From positions 62,001 through 126,000 of the forward strand of contig NZ_VNHW01000005.1 of NCBI RefSeq assembly GCF_008124835.1: a DNA stretch of 64,000 bases, written 5' to 3'. Below, piece by piece: positions 8,835 to 20,543 of the stretch; within the stretch, counting starts at the first letter, position 1; every line of letters starts with the position of its first letter. A model generated the notes under the pieces. The model made no database searches. It was not told the DNA's origin and saw nothing but the letters and a program-made list of their open reading frames with translations. The stretch comes from Blastococcus xanthinilyticus (GTDB lineage: Bacteria > Actinomycetota > Actinomycetes > Mycobacteriales > Geodermatophilaceae). The translations under genes and the position numbers were made by a program.

Positions 8835-9695
8835 TCAGCCGAACGAGCGGCCGGTGAGCCGTTCGTAGGCGGTCACGTAGCGATCCCGGGTCGCGGCGAC
8901 GACGTCCGAGGGCAGCTCCGGCGGCGGCGATACCCGGTCCCAGCCGGACGACGTCAGCCAGTCGCGCACGAACTGCTTGTCGTACGACGGCTGCACCGAT
9001 CCCGGGGACCACGACGACGCCGGCCAGAACCGCGAGGAGTCGGGCGTGAGCACCTCGTCGCCGAGCACCAGGGACGCCCCAGCCTCGCCGAACTCGAACT
9101 TGGTGTCGGCCAGCACGATCCCGGCACCGCGGGCGATCTCCGCGCCGCGGCGGTACAGCGCCAGCGTCAGCTCGCGCAGCTCCTCCGCGCGGTCGGCACC
9201 CACCAGCCCGACGACGGCAGGGAAGTCGATCGGCTCGTCGTGCTCGCCGATCTCCGCCTTCGTCGACGGCGTGAAGACCGGTTCGGGCAGCTGCGACCCC
9301 TCGACCAGCCCGGCCGGCAGGACGACGTCGCGGATCGACCCGGTGCGCTCGTACTCCTTGGTGCCGCCACCCGAGAGGTAGCCGCGGGCCACGCACTCGA
9401 CGGGCAGCATCTCCAGCCGGCGCACCAGCATCGCCCGCCCGGCGACCTCGGACGGCACGTCGACGGCGCTCACCAGGTGGTGCGAGGCACCGAACCGGTC
9501 CAGCACCGGGGTGAGCTGCTCGAACCACCACACCGACAGCTGGGTGAGCACCCTCCCCTTGTCGGGGATGGGCGTGGGCAGCACCCAGTCGTAGGCCGAG
9601 ATCCGGTCCGAGGCGACCAGCAGCAGCCGGTCGCTCCCGGCGTCGTAGATCTCCCGCACCTTGCCGCGGGCGACCAGCGGGAGGTCCACCGTCAC
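8835..9695 (-). CDS. purC: Phosphoribosylaminoimidazole-succinocarboxamide synthase
   Basis: SAICAR synthetase, 286 residues, joins CAIR and aspartate using ATP in purine synthesis. The N-terminal GKVREIYD and the SDRISAYDWVLPTPIPDKG stretch are family hallmarks, and LADTKFEFG marks the ATP-site region. The GTG start overlaps the purB stop (GTGA), so purB and purC are coupled. Its 3' end faces the secreted-protein genes 21 bases away. Confidence 0.97.
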   Translation of the reverse strand: MTVDLPLVARGKVREIYDAGSDRLLLVASDRISAYDWVLPTPIPDKGRVLTQLSVWWFEQLTPVLDRFGASHHLVSAVDVPSEVAGRAMLVRRLEMLPVECVARGYLSGGGTKEYERTGSIRDVVLPAGLVEGSQLPEPVFTPSTKAEIGEHDEPIDFPAVVGLVGADRAEELRELTLALYRRGAEIARGAGIVLADTKFEFGEAGASLVLGDEVLTPDSSRFWPASSWSPGSVQPSYDKQFVRDWLTSSGWDRVSPPPELPSDVVAATRDRYVTAYERLTGRSFG

Positions 9696-10999
9696 GACAG
9701 CGCGGCCAGCCGGTCGAACAACGGACCCAAGTTGGCCACGTACTGCTCCGGCCGGCAGATCTCGTCCAGCCGGCCCTCGTCCAGCGTCACGCCCGAGGCG
9801 GCGGCCCGGTTCCGCAGCGTCTCGCGGAACGGCGTGCCGCTGTTCCACGTCTCCATCGCCGCCGACTGCACCAGCGCGTACGCGTCCTCCCGGGACTGCC
9901 CGCTCTCGACCAGCTCCAGCAGCACCGACGAGGTGTAGATCAGCCCGCCGGTGGACTCCAGGTTCGCCCGCATCCGGTCTGCGTCCACGACCAGGTTCTC
10001 CACCAGCCCCGCCGTCAGGTTCAGCAGGTAGTCGGTGGTGATCGCCGCGTCGGGCAGGAAGACCCGCTCGGTGGAGGAGTGCGAGATGTCGCGCTCGTGC
10101 CAGAGCGGGATGCCCTCCATCACCGGCACGATCGCGGCCCGCACCACCCGGGCGAGGCCGGCGATGCGCTCGGACCGGATCGGGTTCTTCTTGTGCGGCA
10201 TCGCGCTCGAGCCCTTCTGGCCCGATCCGAACGCCTCGGCGAGCTCGCGCACTTCGGTGCGCTGGCCGTGCCGGACCTCCAGCGCGATCGCCTCGCACAC
10301 GGTCGAGATGATCGCCAGCGCCGAGACCCACTCGCTGATGCCGTCGCGCAGCACCACCTGGGTGGAGGCGTCGGCGGGGCGCAGCCCGAGCGCCTCGGCC
10401 ACGGTGCCCTCGACCGCCGGGTCGATCAGCGAGTACGTGCCGACGGCGCCAGAGATCGCGACGACGCCGACGGCCTCCCGCGCCGCCCGCAGCCGGTCGC
10501 GGGACCGGGCGGCGGCGAAGGCGAGGTCGGCGACCCGGTGGCCCCAGACCACGGGCTCGGCGTGCACGCCGTGGGTGCGGCCCACCTTGATCGTGTCCCG
10601 GTGCGCCAGGCCGTGATCCCGCAGCGCCGCCACCAGGCGGTCGGCCTTGGCCAGCAGGACGTCGGTCGCGTCGGTCAGCTGCACGGCGAGGGCGGTGTCC
10701 AGCAGATCCGAGGACGTCATGCCGTGGTGCACGTAGGCGGCGGCGGAGCGCGGCTCGGTGTTGTCGGCCCAGGCGGTGAGGAAGGCGATGACGTCGTGCT
10801 GCGTCGTCTCCTCGATCTCCGCGACCCGCTCCGGGGTGGGCGGCGGCGCGTTGCGCACCGGCTCGACGACGTCGGCGGGCACCCGGCCGGCGGCGGCGTG
10901 CGCCTCGAGGACGAGGGTCTCGACCCGGCACCACAGCGCGTACTTGTGCTGGTCGCTCCAGACCCGGCCCATCTCGGGGAGCGTGTAGCGCTCGATCAT
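9692..10999 (-). CDS. purB: Adenylosuccinate lyase
   Basis: A 435-residue fumarase/aspartase-superfamily lyase that acts twice in purine synthesis, splitting SAICAR and adenylosuccinate. The signature loop GSSAMPHKKNPI and the TSSDLLDTALAVQL region are intact. I chose the ATG at 10999 because MIERYTLPEMGRVW is the usual N-terminus; an in-frame GTG six codons earlier (11017) is possible. It is coupled to purC by a four-base overlap and is divergent from the AI-2E-type permease. Confidence 0.96.
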   Translation of the reverse strand: MIERYTLPEMGRVWSDQHKYALWCRVETLVLEAHAAAGRVPADVVEPVRNAPPPTPERVAEIEETTQHDVIAFLTAWADNTEPRSAAAYVHHGMTSSDLLDTALAVQLTDATDVLLAKADRLVAALRDHGLAHRDTIKVGRTHGVHAEPVVWGHRVADLAFAAARSRDRLRAAREAVGVVAISGAVGTYSLIDPAVEGTVAEALGLRPADASTQVVLRDGISEWVSALAIISTVCEAIALEVRHGQRTEVRELAEAFGSGQKGSSAMPHKKNPIRSERIAGLARVVRAAIVPVMEGIPLWHERDISHSSTERVFLPDAAITTDYLLNLTAGLVENLVVDADRMRANLESTGGLIYTSSVLLELVESGQSREDAYALVQSAAMETWNSGTPFRETLRNRAAASGVTLDEGRLDEICRPEQYVANLGPLFDRLAALS

Positions 11000-11126
11000 G
11001 CGGGTACCGCCTGCCACTGCTCAGCTCGTCGCACCACGGGTCCATCCTCCCGCAGGGCTGGCAGAGTCTCCCCTGTGGGGCTTCGATGATCGTCCTGAGC
11101 CCGTCGCCCCGCCCGGGAGGAACTCG

Positions 11127-12593
11127 ATGCGCGCCCGTGCCCGCGACCTGACCCAACGCGCCCGGAAGCGGATCCGGGACGCCCGCGAGCACGACCCCCA
11201 CGCGTGGCACCACCACGGCCACGGGGGCACCGCGACCGCCGTCGAGCCGGCTCCGGAGGACGACGCCGACCAGCACCCCGACCACACCGGGGACCACTCC
11301 ACCGGCGACGAGCACGACGGGGAGGACGCCGGCAGCGGCGCCAGCCGGCCGCCCCTGGGCAGCCCCGAAGCGGGTGCGCCGGACCTGGACGGACCGCTCG
11401 GTCCGGGCGGGGTGAGCGGCCCGCCGGAGGGTGGACGCCCGCGCCCGGCCGGCGGACGGGGCCGTCCCCCGGTGGGCGCGACGCGCCGCACGCGGGCCGA
11501 GGACGGCGTCCCGGCGGCGCTGCGCACGGCGGCCGCCTGGTCGTGGCGGGTGCTGGTGGTGCTGGCCGGGCTGTACGCGCTGGTCTACGCGATGTCGTCG
11601 GTCGCCGTGGTGGTCGTGCCGGTGATCGTCGCGCTGCTGCTGGCCGCCCTGCTGCAGCCCGGCGCCGCCGCGCTGGTGCGGCAGGGGTGGCCCAGGTCCC
11701 TGGCGGCGTTCACGATGCTGGTCGTCGGCCTGGGGGTCGTCGCCGGGATCATCGCGCTGGTCGTGAACCGGGTCCTCGCCGGGTTCACCGACCTGGCCAA
11801 CCAGGTCAGCGAGGGGCTCGAGCAGATCGAGAGCTTCGTCGTCCGCAGCTTCCCGATCACGGCCAACCAGCTCGAGGAGGCGGTCGGCCAGGCGCAGGAC
11901 TTCCTGGTCAGCAACGAGGAGGAGCTGGCCACCGGCGCCATCACCACCGCCACCACCGTGGGCGAGGTGTTCACCGGGATCGTCCTCGCGCTGTTCACGC
12001 TCTTCTTCTTCCTCAAGGACGGCCGGGGCATCTGGCTGTGGCTGGTCGGCCTCTTCCCGGCCGAGTCCCGGGCCTACGTCGACGAGGCGGCCCGCCGGTC
12101 GTGGCGCACGCTCATCTCCTACGTGCGGGCCACCGTGGCGGTCGCGCTGGTCGACGCCGTGGGCATCGGCATCGGCCTGGCGATCCTGCAGGTCCCGCTG
12201 GTCATCCCGCTGGCCGCGCTGGTGTTCCTCGGCGCCTTCATCCCGATCATCGGGTCGTTCCTCGCCGGGTCCGTGGCGGTGCTGGTCGCCCTGGTCGCGG
12301 TGGGCCCGATCAAGGCGCTGATCGCGCTGGCCATCGTCGTGCTGGTCATGCAGCTGGAGGGGCACGTCCTGCAGCCGCTGCTGCTGGGGCGCGCCGTGCA
12401 CGTGCACCCGCTGGCGGTGGTGCTGTCCATCGCCGCCGGCCTGCTGCTGGGCGGCGTCTTCGGCGCGCTGATCGCCGTGCCGACGGTGGCCTGCGCGAAC
12501 GTCGCCGGCACCTACCTGAGCCGGCGGCACGACGGGCCCCGCCCGCCGGAGCCGCGCCCCGAACGGGCCCGGCCACCGGTCACTGCGGGCTGA
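11127..12593 (+). CDS. AI-2E family transporter with long charged N-terminus
   Basis: A 488-residue membrane protein. Residues 1 to about 145 are hydrophilic, rich in His, Asp, Glu, Pro and Gly ([10 protein letters not shown] near residue 25), and probably cytoplasmic and disordered. The remainder has about eight helices with the family pattern, including the [15 protein letters not shown] loop and the [13 protein letters not shown] segment. The family includes AI-2 exporters and Na+/H+ antiporters, so the substrate is open. GGGAGG precedes the ATG. It sits between purB and purD on the opposite strand and overlaps the purD end by 14 bp, tail to tail. Confidence 0.85.
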   Translation: MRARARDLTQRARKRIRDAREHDPHAWHHHGHGGTATAVEPAPEDDADQHPDHTGDHSTGDEHDGEDAGSGASRPPLGSPEAGAPDLDGPLGPGGVSGPPEGGRPRPAGGRGRPPVGATRRTRAEDGVPAALRTAAAWSWRVLVVLAGLYALVYAMSSVAVVVVPVIVALLLAALLQPGAAALVRQGWPRSLAAFTMLVVGLGVVAGIIALVVNRVLAGFTDLANQVSEGLEQIESFVVRSFPITANQLEEAVGQAQDFLVSNEEELATGAITTATTVGEVFTGIVLALFTLFFFLKDGRGIWLWLVGLFPAESRAYVDEAARRSWRTLISYVRATVAVALVDAVGIGIGLAILQVPLVIPLAALVFLGAFIPIIGSFLAGSVAVLVALVAVGPIKALIALAIVVLVMQLEGHVLQPLLLGRAVHVHPLAVVLSIAAGLLLGGVFGALIAVPTVACANVAGTYLSRRHDGPRPPEPRPERARPPVTAG

Positions 12594-13863
12594 TCCGCCC
12601 TTCGACGGCGGCCAGCGCGATGTCGGTGCGCCAGTGCGCGCCGGCCAGCCGTACACCGGCCACCCGTTCGTAGGCGGTCTGCCGGGCGGCCGCGAGGTCC
12701 GGGCCGGTCGCCGTGACCGCCAGGACCCGCCCGCCGGCGGAGACGACGGTGCCGTCGGCGGCCGGCGCGGTGCCGGCGTGCAGCACCCCCTCGCCGTCGG
12801 CGCCGGTGATCGCGTCCCCGGTGCGGGGCGCCTCCGGGTAGCCCGGCGCCGCCACCACCACGGTCACCGCCGCGCCGGGGCGCCAGCGCAGCGGCGGATG
12901 CGCGGCCAGCCCCCCGGTCGCGGCGGCGTGCAGCAGCCCGCCCAGCGGCGTCCGGAGCAGCGGCAGCACCACCTGGGTCTCGGGGTCGCCGAAGCGGGCG
13001 TTGAACTCCACCACCCGGACCCCCCGGGAGGTCAGCGCGAGCCCGGCGTAGAGCAGCCCGGAGAAGGCCTCCCCCCGGCGGGCCATCTCGTCGACGGTCG
13101 GCTGGAGCACCGTGGCCAGCACCTCCTCGACCAGGCCGGGAGGTGCCCAGGGCAGCGGCGCGTAGGCGCCCATGCCGCCGGTGTTCGGACCGCCGTCGCC
13201 GTCGTCCCGCCGCTTGGCGTCCTGCGCGGGCAGCAGCGGCAGCACCGTCGTGCCGTCGGTGACGGCGAACAGCGAGACCTCCGGGCCGTCGAGGTACTCC
13301 TCGACCAGGACCGCGCCGCCGGCGTCGAGCACCGAGCGGCCGTGGGCGGCGGCGGCCTCCCGGTCCGGGGTGACGACGACGCCCTTGCCGGCCGCCAGCC
13401 CGTCGTCCTTGACCACGAACGGTGCGCCGCCGGTCAGCGCGGCCACCTCGTCCAGGGCCGTCTCCAGCTCGGCGGCCCCGCCGACGGCCCAGGAGCGGGC
13501 CGTCGGGACGCCGGCTGCCGTCATCACGTGCTTGGCGAAGGACTTGCTGCCCTCCAGCTGGGCGGCCTGCGCCGACGGCCCGAAGCAGGCGATGCCGGCC
13601 TCGCGCACCGCATCGGCCGCACCGGCCACCAGCGGCACCTCGGGGCCGATGACGACGAGGTCGGCCCCCCAGTCCCGCGCGAGCGCGGCCACCGCGACCG
13701 GGTCCGCCACCGCCAGCGACTCCCCGCCGGCCGGTGGCGGGGCGACCGCCCGCGTTCCCGCGTTGCCGGGGGCGCAGGCGAGCGCGCTCACCCCGGGGTC
13801 GGACTGGAGAGCCACGCACAGGGCGTGCTCCCGGGCTCCGGAGCCGATCACCAGCACGCGCAC
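12580..13863 (-). CDS. purD: Phosphoribosylamine-glycine ligase
   Basis: GAR synthetase, 427 residues, an ATP-grasp enzyme for step 2 of purine synthesis. It shows the N-terminal [13 protein letters not shown] motif, the ATP-grasp [13 protein letters not shown] segment and the metal-binding [12 protein letters not shown] motif. The start is GTG at 13863; another GTG two codons in is possible. Its last 14 bases overlap the end of the AI-2E-type gene on the other strand. Confidence 0.96.
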   Translation of the reverse strand: MRVLVIGSGAREHALCVALQSDPGVSALACAPGNAGTRAVAPPPAGGESLAVADPVAVAALARDWGADLVVIGPEVPLVAGAADAVREAGIACFGPSAQAAQLEGSKSFAKHVMTAAGVPTARSWAVGGAAELETALDEVAALTGGAPFVVKDDGLAAGKGVVVTPDREAAAAHGRSVLDAGGAVLVEEYLDGPEVSLFAVTDGTTVLPLLPAQDAKRRDDGDGGPNTGGMGAYAPLPWAPPGLVEEVLATVLQPTVDEMARRGEAFSGLLYAGLALTSRGVRVVEFNARFGDPETQVVLPLLRTPLGGLLHAAATGGLAAHPPLRWRPGAAVTVVVAAPGYPEAPRTGDAITGADGEGVLHAGTAPAADGTVVSAGGRVLAVTATGPDLAAARQTAYERVAGVRLAGAHWRTDIALAAVEGRISPQ

Positions 13864-14080
13864 GACCGGCGACCCTACCGACCTCTGCCGGGCGGAGTCG
13901 CCGGTCCCGCGGCCGATCGGGCTCCGACCCGTTCAAACCCCACCAGTCACAGACACCCCATGTGATCTGAGCCACTTTCGGGCTGGAATTGCACTGGTCA
14001 GTCGAGTGGCCGCTCGATCGTGCGCAATCAGTTTCTTTCAGTTCGCCCCCGATTCATCCGATTCCTGTGTTGTGGGTGCC
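13864..14080. promoter_or_regulatory. Divergent region purD / glycerophosphodiesterase
   Basis: This 217-bp gap is AT-richer between about 13930 and 14070 and must carry promoters in both directions. TTGCAC at 13989-13994 is a possible -35 box for the rightward gene, but I see no good -10 at the right distance. No clear operator is visible. Confidence 0.4.
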
Positions 14081-15106
14081 ATGCGCGCGACCGAGTCGCT
14101 GGTGGACCGACCAGCGACACGCCTTCCCCGGCCCGTCGTCATCGGACACCGCGGAGCCCCGGCCTACCGGCCGGAGCACACCGCGGCGAGCTTCGAGCTG
14201 GCCATCGACCTCGGAGCCGACCTGATCGAGCCCGACGTCGTGGTCAGCCGGGACGGCGTGCTCGTCGTCCGGCACGAGAACGAGCTCTCGCTGAGTACCG
14301 ACGTCGCCGAACGCCCCGAGTTCGCCGACCGCCGCACCACCAGGGTGGTCGACGGCGCCGCCTGCACCGGCTGGTTCACCGAGGACTTCGATCTCGCCGA
14401 GCTCCGGACGCTCCGGGCGATCGAGCGGATGCCCGCCCTGCGCCCGCTCAACACCGCCTACGACGGGCGCTTCGGCATCCTCACCCTCGCCGACGTGGTC
14501 GAGCTCGCCCGCTGCCGCTCGACGGCCGACCGGCCGATCCGCGTCCTGGCCGAGCTGAAGCACCCCGAGTGGGCGGCCGCGGCCGGCCTGCCCATGGGCG
14601 AGCTGGTCGCCGAGGAGCTCCGCCGGCTCGGCGCCGACACCGCCGACGGCACCGTCGTGGTCCAGGCGTTCGACGCCGCGCTGCTGCGCGAGCTCCGCGG
14701 CCGCCTCGGGGACGGCGGCCCGGAGATGGCCCAGCTGGTCTCCGACCAGCCCGTCGGCGACGCCATGGTGACCCCCGCCGGGCTGCGCGAGATCTCCACC
14801 TACGCCCAGGCCGTGGCGCCCAGCCGCGACCGGGTGCTGGCCAGCGCGGCCGGCGCCGGGCTGACCGGCACGGCGCACCTCGTGCAGCAGGCGCACGCGG
14901 CCCAGCTGGCGGTGTTCTGCTGGACGCTGCGGGCGGAGAACACCTTCCTCCCCCCGCACCTGCGCCGGGGCCGGGAGCCAGGGGCCCAGGGGGACGCCGT
15001 CGCCGACGCCGTCGCGCTGCTGTCGCTGGGCCTGGACGGGCTGATCACCGACTCCCCCGACCACGCCGTCCGGGCGCGCACCGCCGTCACCGCGCAGCTG
15101 GTCTGA
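14081..15106 (+). CDS. Glycerophosphodiester phosphodiesterase
   Basis: A 341-residue GDPD TIM-barrel enzyme that splits glycerophosphodiesters into glycerol 3-phosphate and an alcohol. The catalytic motif [13 protein letters not shown] lies near residue 25, followed by [17 protein letters not shown] with the metal-binding Glu and Asp and catalytic His. The C-terminal FCWTLRAEN strand and DGLITDSPD match the family. There is no signal peptide from the chosen ATG, so it is probably cytoplasmic. Its stop is ten bases from the end of rsgA, which converges on it. Confidence 0.92.
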   Translation: MRATESLVDRPATRLPRPVVIGHRGAPAYRPEHTAASFELAIDLGADLIEPDVVVSRDGVLVVRHENELSLSTDVAERPEFADRRTTRVVDGAACTGWFTEDFDLAELRTLRAIERMPALRPLNTAYDGRFGILTLADVVELARCRSTADRPIRVLAELKHPEWAAAAGLPMGELVAEELRRLGADTADGTVVVQAFDAALLRELRGRLGDGGPEMAQLVSDQPVGDAMVTPAGLREISTYAQAVAPSRDRVLASAAGAGLTGTAHLVQQAHAAQLAVFCWTLRAENTFLPPHLRRGREPGAQGDAVADAVALLSLGLDGLITDSPDHAVRARTAVTAQLV

Positions 15107-15116
15107 GCCGGCCGGG

Positions 15117-16181
15117 TCACCGCACCCGGTTCGGCTGCGCGCGCTGCGCCCGGTGCAGCGCCCGGAGCCGGGCGCGTTCCTGCGCCCGGGCCCGCGCGTC
15201 CACGCGCAGCTCCTGGCGGTGGGCCTCGGCCTGCAGCTTCCGCCACGACGTGTAGCGCGCGGGGTCGAGCCGCCCGGCCTCGAGCGCCGCGGCGACGGCG
15301 CAGCCGGGTTCGGTCCGGTGCGCGCAGTCGCGGTAGCGGCATCCGGCGGCCAGCTCCGCGACGTCGGCGAACGCCCGGTCGACGCCGTCCGCGTCGTCGC
15401 GCAGGCCCAGCTCCCGCATGCCGGGGGTGTCGATCAGCAGGCCGCCCCCGGGGAGCAGGTGCAGCTCGCGCGCCGTGGTGGTGTGCCGCCCGCGGCCGTC
15501 GTCGCGGATGTCGCGCGTGACGGCCACCGCCCGGCCGGCCAGCGCGTTGGCCAGGCTCGACTTCCCCACGCCTGACGGGCCGACCATCGCGGCCGTGCCG
15601 CCGGGGGGCAGGAGCGCCCGGACCGCCTCGAGCCCGGCGCCGGTGACCGAGCTGACGGGCAGCACCGGGACGCCGGGGGCGTCCTCGCCGACCTGCGCGA
15701 CCACGGCCGGCACGTCCGGGCACAGGTCTGCCTTGGTGAGCACGACGGCCGGTGCGGCACCGCTGCTCCACGCCACGGCCAGGTAGCGCTCGATCCGCCG
15801 CACCCGGGCCTCGCCGATCAGCGCGTCGACCACCAGGACGGTGTCCACGTTGGCGGCCACCACCTGGGCCGCCGAGGTCCGGCCCGCGGCCGTGCGGGTG
15901 AACGCGCTGGTGCGCGGCAGGACGGCGACCGCCAGCTCCCCGCGCAGGGCCACCCAGTCACCGACGGCGGGCCCGGTCGCCGCGTCGTGCAGCCCCGCCG
16001 CGAGGGCTGCCCGCTGCTCACCCGCGGCGGTGCGCACGGTCAGCCGGCCGCGGTCCACCCGCGCCACCCGGCCGGGCTCGCAGCCCGCGGGCAGCGCGGC
16101 CGCGCGATCGGCCGTCCAGCCGAGATCAGGGAGCTCCACGCCCGGCATGGTGGGCCCGGGCGAACCCGTCTGTCGCGGCAT
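15117..16181 (-). CDS. rsgA: Ribosome small-subunit-dependent GTPase RsgA
   Basis: A 354-residue circularly permuted GTPase that helps mature the 30S subunit. The motif order is permuted as expected: TKAD (G4) precedes GPSGVGKSSL (G1) and DTPG (G3). An OB fold lies at the N-terminus and a C-terminal zinc knuckle is visible (CRYRDCAHRTEPGC). The ATG at 16181 is used; an internal ATG at 16148 begins a shorter, equally family-like protein, and neither has a strong ribosome-binding site. Two copies of the dispersed double-hairpin element lie immediately upstream. Confidence 0.92.
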   Translation of the reverse strand: MPRQTGSPGPTMPGVELPDLGWTADRAAALPAGCEPGRVARVDRGRLTVRTAAGEQRAALAAGLHDAATGPAVGDWVALRGELAVAVLPRTSAFTRTAAGRTSAAQVVAANVDTVLVVDALIGEARVRRIERYLAVAWSSGAAPAVVLTKADLCPDVPAVVAQVGEDAPGVPVLPVSSVTGAGLEAVRALLPPGGTAAMVGPSGVGKSSLANALAGRAVAVTRDIRDDGRGRHTTTARELHLLPGGGLLIDTPGMRELGLRDDADGVDRAFADVAELAAGCRYRDCAHRTEPGCAVAAALEAGRLDPARYTSWRKLQAEAHRQELRVDARARAQERARLRALHRAQRAQPNRVR

Positions 16182-16212
16182 TTTCGCGACGAGGTGTCCT
16201 GTCGCCCCGAGT

Positions 16213-16301
16213 GGGCCCCGGAGGGGTCCGCGCAGGGGCGACGCAAGGGCTCAGCGCAGCTGGGGGACGACTCCTGGCCGCGGTGTCGTCCGGAGGACGA
16301 C
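16213..16301 (+). repeat. Dispersed double-hairpin element, copy B
   Basis: First hairpin GGGCCCC-GGA-GGGGTCC (16213-16229), 55-nt core with GCTCAGCGCAGC and CTGGCCGCGGT, second hairpin GTCGTCC-GGA-GGACGAC (16285-16301), then GATGTCA. It is arranged in tandem with copy C between purA and rsgA. Confidence 0.85.
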
Positions 16302-16339
16302 GATGTCACAGCCAGCGGGCCTGCCCGGTCGTGGCGAGT

Positions 16340-16427
16340 GGGACCGGAGGCCTCCGCGCAGCCACGACGAAGCGGCTCCACGCAGGCCGGGGACGGCACC
16401 TGGCCGCGGTGCGGCCCGGAGGGCCGC
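16340..16427 (+). repeat. Dispersed double-hairpin element, copy C
   Basis: First hairpin GGGACC-GGA-GGCCTCC (imperfect, 16340-16355), 55-nt core, second hairpin GCGGCCC-GGA-GGGCCGC (16411-16427). Compared with copy B, the second stem differs at paired positions on both sides, so pairing is kept. It ends 12 bases from the purA stop codon. Confidence 0.85.
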
Positions 16428-16438
16428 GATGAGCACCG

Positions 16439-18423
<1,985 letters not shown>

Positions 18424-18523
18424 GCGGGCCGCTGCGCGGTCGGCGCCGCGTCGTGGACACTGGGATGCCACCCCACGACGAGGAGGACCCGCTGCCGACG
18501 CTCCGCCGCCCCGCCGGGTTCCC

Positions 18524-19594
18524 GTGCCGGTGATCAGCGGCCGCCCGCCGGTGTTCGGTGCCCGCCCCGCCGCAGCGCCGCCGGGCCGGCCCTTCCTCGC
18601 CCGCGCGCTCGGCCGGCCGAGCCTGCCCGCCGTCGTGGGCCTGGTCGTGGTCGTGCTCTTCTTCGCCTCCCAGGCCCCGGATCTGCTGAGCCCGTTCGGC
18701 CTCGCGGGCGTGCTGGACACCGCCGCGCTCCTGGGCATCGGCGGGGTCGCCGTCGCGCTGCTGCTGGTGGCCGGGCAGTTCGACCTGTCGGTCGGCGTCG
18801 TCGCCGTCTCCAGTTCGCTGCTGACCGCCCTGCTGATCGGCTACGCGGGCTGGAGCACGTGGCCCGCGCTGGCGGTCTCCCTCCTCGCCGCGCTGTTGGT
18901 CGGCGTGGTCAACGGCGTGCTCGTCGTGAACACCGGCCTGCCGAGCTTCCTGGTGACGCTGGCGACGTTCCTCATCCTCCAGGGCACCTCGCAGGCCGGT
19001 GCCCAGGCGGTCGCGGGCGCCACCCGGGTGAGCGGGCTCGACCAGACGCCGGGGTGGGCGTCGGCGAGCACCGTCTTCGACGCGACGCTGGAGGCCGGCA
19101 ACGGCCTGTTCAGCATCTCGGTCGTGTGGTGGCTGGGCCTCACCGCGCTGGCGACGTGGGCGCTGTGGCGCACCAAGTTCGGCAACGCCGTCTTCGCCTG
19201 CGGCGGCGCCCGTCAGGCCGCCCGCGAGCTCGGCGTGCCGGTGCGCCGGACGACGGTCGGCCTGTTCTGCCTGACCGCGTCGGCGGGCTGGCTGCTGGGC
19301 ACGATCACCCTGATCCGGCTGGGCAGCGTGCAGGCCGGCGGCCCCACGAGCTTCGTGAGCGGCATCGACTTCATCGTCGTGGCGGTCATCGGGGGCTGCC
19401 TGCTCACCGGCGGCTACGGCTCGGCGATCGGCGCCGCGGTCGGCGCGCTGCTCTACGCCGTCGCCCGGCAGGGCATCACGCTGGCCGGCTGGGACCCGCG
19501 GTGGTTCCAGGCGCTGCTGGGCGCGCTGCTGCTGGTGGCCCTGCTCGCCAACGGCGTGGTGCGCCGCCGGCTGAAGGCGGTGCCGCGCTCGTGA
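18524..19594 (+). CDS. ABC transporter permease, RbsC/FrcC (monosaccharide) type
   Basis: A 356-residue inner-membrane permease with about nine to ten helices of the BPD_transp_2 family. Family segments include GQFDLSVGVVAV, NTGLPSFLVTLAT and GCLLTGGYGSAIGA. The start is taken as the GTG at 18524; the GTG two codons on is an alternative, and no strong ribosome-binding site precedes either. It overlaps the ATPase gene by four bases (GTGA). No periplasmic-type sugar-binding protein gene is adjacent, which such importers need, so the receptor must be encoded elsewhere or the system is decaying. Confidence 0.85.
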   Translation: MPVISGRPPVFGARPAAAPPGRPFLARALGRPSLPAVVGLVVVVLFFASQAPDLLSPFGLAGVLDTAALLGIGGVAVALLLVAGQFDLSVGVVAVSSSLLTALLIGYAGWSTWPALAVSLLAALLVGVVNGVLVVNTGLPSFLVTLATFLILQGTSQAGAQAVAGATRVSGLDQTPGWASASTVFDATLEAGNGLFSISVVWWLGLTALATWALWRTKFGNAVFACGGARQAARELGVPVRRTTVGLFCLTASAGWLLGTITLIRLGSVQAGGPTSFVSGIDFIVVAVIGGCLLTGGYGSAIGAAVGALLYAVARQGITLAGWDPRWFQALLGALLLVALLANGVVRRRLKAVPRS

Positions 19595-20424
19595 GCACCG
19601 CGCTGCCCCCGGAGGGACCGGCCGGGACGGTGACGCCGTCGGTCGAGCTGCGGGGGGTGACCGTCCGGCACGGCGCCGTGCCGGCCCTGAACCGGGTGCA
19701 CGCCACGCTCCTGCCGGGCCAGATCACCTGCGTGCTCGGCGAGAACGGCTCCGGGAAGTCGACGCTGGTCTCGGTCCTGTCCGGCCTGCGCCGGCACGAC
19801 GAGGGCGAGCTCCTGGTGGACGGCACGCCGGTGCGCTTCCGCTCGCCCCGGCAGGCGCGGGAAGCCGGCATCGCCACCGTCTGGCAGGACCTCGCGGTGG
19901 CCCCGCTGCTCTCGGTCTGGCGGAACTTCTTCCTCGGCGCCGAGCCCACCCGGGGGGTGTGGCCGCTGCGCCGGCTGGACGTGGACGGCGCCCGCGAGAC
20001 CACCCTGCGCGCCATGGCCCGGGTGGGTGTGACCGGGCTGGACCCCGACCAGCCGGCGAGCGCGCTGCAGGCCGGGGAGCGGCAGAGCCTCGCCGTCGCC
20101 CGGGCCCTGCACTTCGGCGCGCGGGCCCTGCTCATCGACGAGCCCTCCACGCCGATCACGGTCGCCCGGCAGACCCTGTTCGGGCAGTCGGTCCTCGCCG
20201 CCCGGGCGCAGGGGCTCGCGGTCGTGGTGGTCACGAACAACCCGCGCTACGCGCACCTGATCGGTGACCGGTTCCTGCTCCTGGCGCACGGCCACGTGGC
20301 CGGCAACCTCACCCGGGACGACGTCGACGCCGACGTCCTCACCGCCCTGATGGCCGGCGGCGATCAGCTGAACACCCTCACCGACGCGCTGACCGCCCTG
20401 CACCCCGAGCTCGGCGAGCGCTAG
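19591..20424 (+). CDS. ABC transporter ATP-binding protein, FrcA type, with altered motifs
   Basis: A 277-residue single-domain ATPase coupled to the permease. Walker A (GENGSGKST, about residues 50-58), a Q-loop Gln (VWQD) and Walker B (ALLIDEPS) are present. The ABC signature, usually LSGGQ/LSGGM, reads LQAGERQ, and the position of the switch His (normally FISHN or FITHN) is Asn in VVTNNPRYAH. Loss of the switch His usually cripples hydrolysis, so this half-site may be weak, may rely on a partner, or the system may be degrading. The fold otherwise matches sugar importers. Confidence 0.82.
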   Translation: MSTALPPEGPAGTVTPSVELRGVTVRHGAVPALNRVHATLLPGQITCVLGENGSGKSTLVSVLSGLRRHDEGELLVDGTPVRFRSPRQAREAGIATVWQDLAVAPLLSVWRNFFLGAEPTRGVWPLRRLDVDGARETTLRAMARVGVTGLDPDQPASALQAGERQSLAVARALHFGARALLIDEPSTPITVARQTLFGQSVLAARAQGLAVVVVTNNPRYAHLIGDRFLLLAHGHVAGNLTRDDVDADVLTALMAGGDQLNTLTDALTALHPELGER

Positions 20425-20543
20425 CGCCGACGAGGGGGCCCGCAGGGTCCCCGAGGAGGCGCTGGAGCCGCGGCTCGCAGCCGACGAGAACGCCGGTCGC
20501 GGAACAGGACGCGAGCCGCCCCGCGAGGGGCGACCCGCGACGC

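Noticed and set aside
16211..16432. Short frame across repeat copies B and C encoding LLAAVSSGGRR-like peptides
   Set aside because: The peptide similarity between copies follows from DNA-level conservation of the double-hairpin element; there is no start signal, and copies on other sites break the frame.
18465..18533. 22-codon leader peptide overlapping the permease start
   Set aside because: It has an ATG but no useful spacing to a ribosome-binding site and no attenuator structure; chance is more likely.
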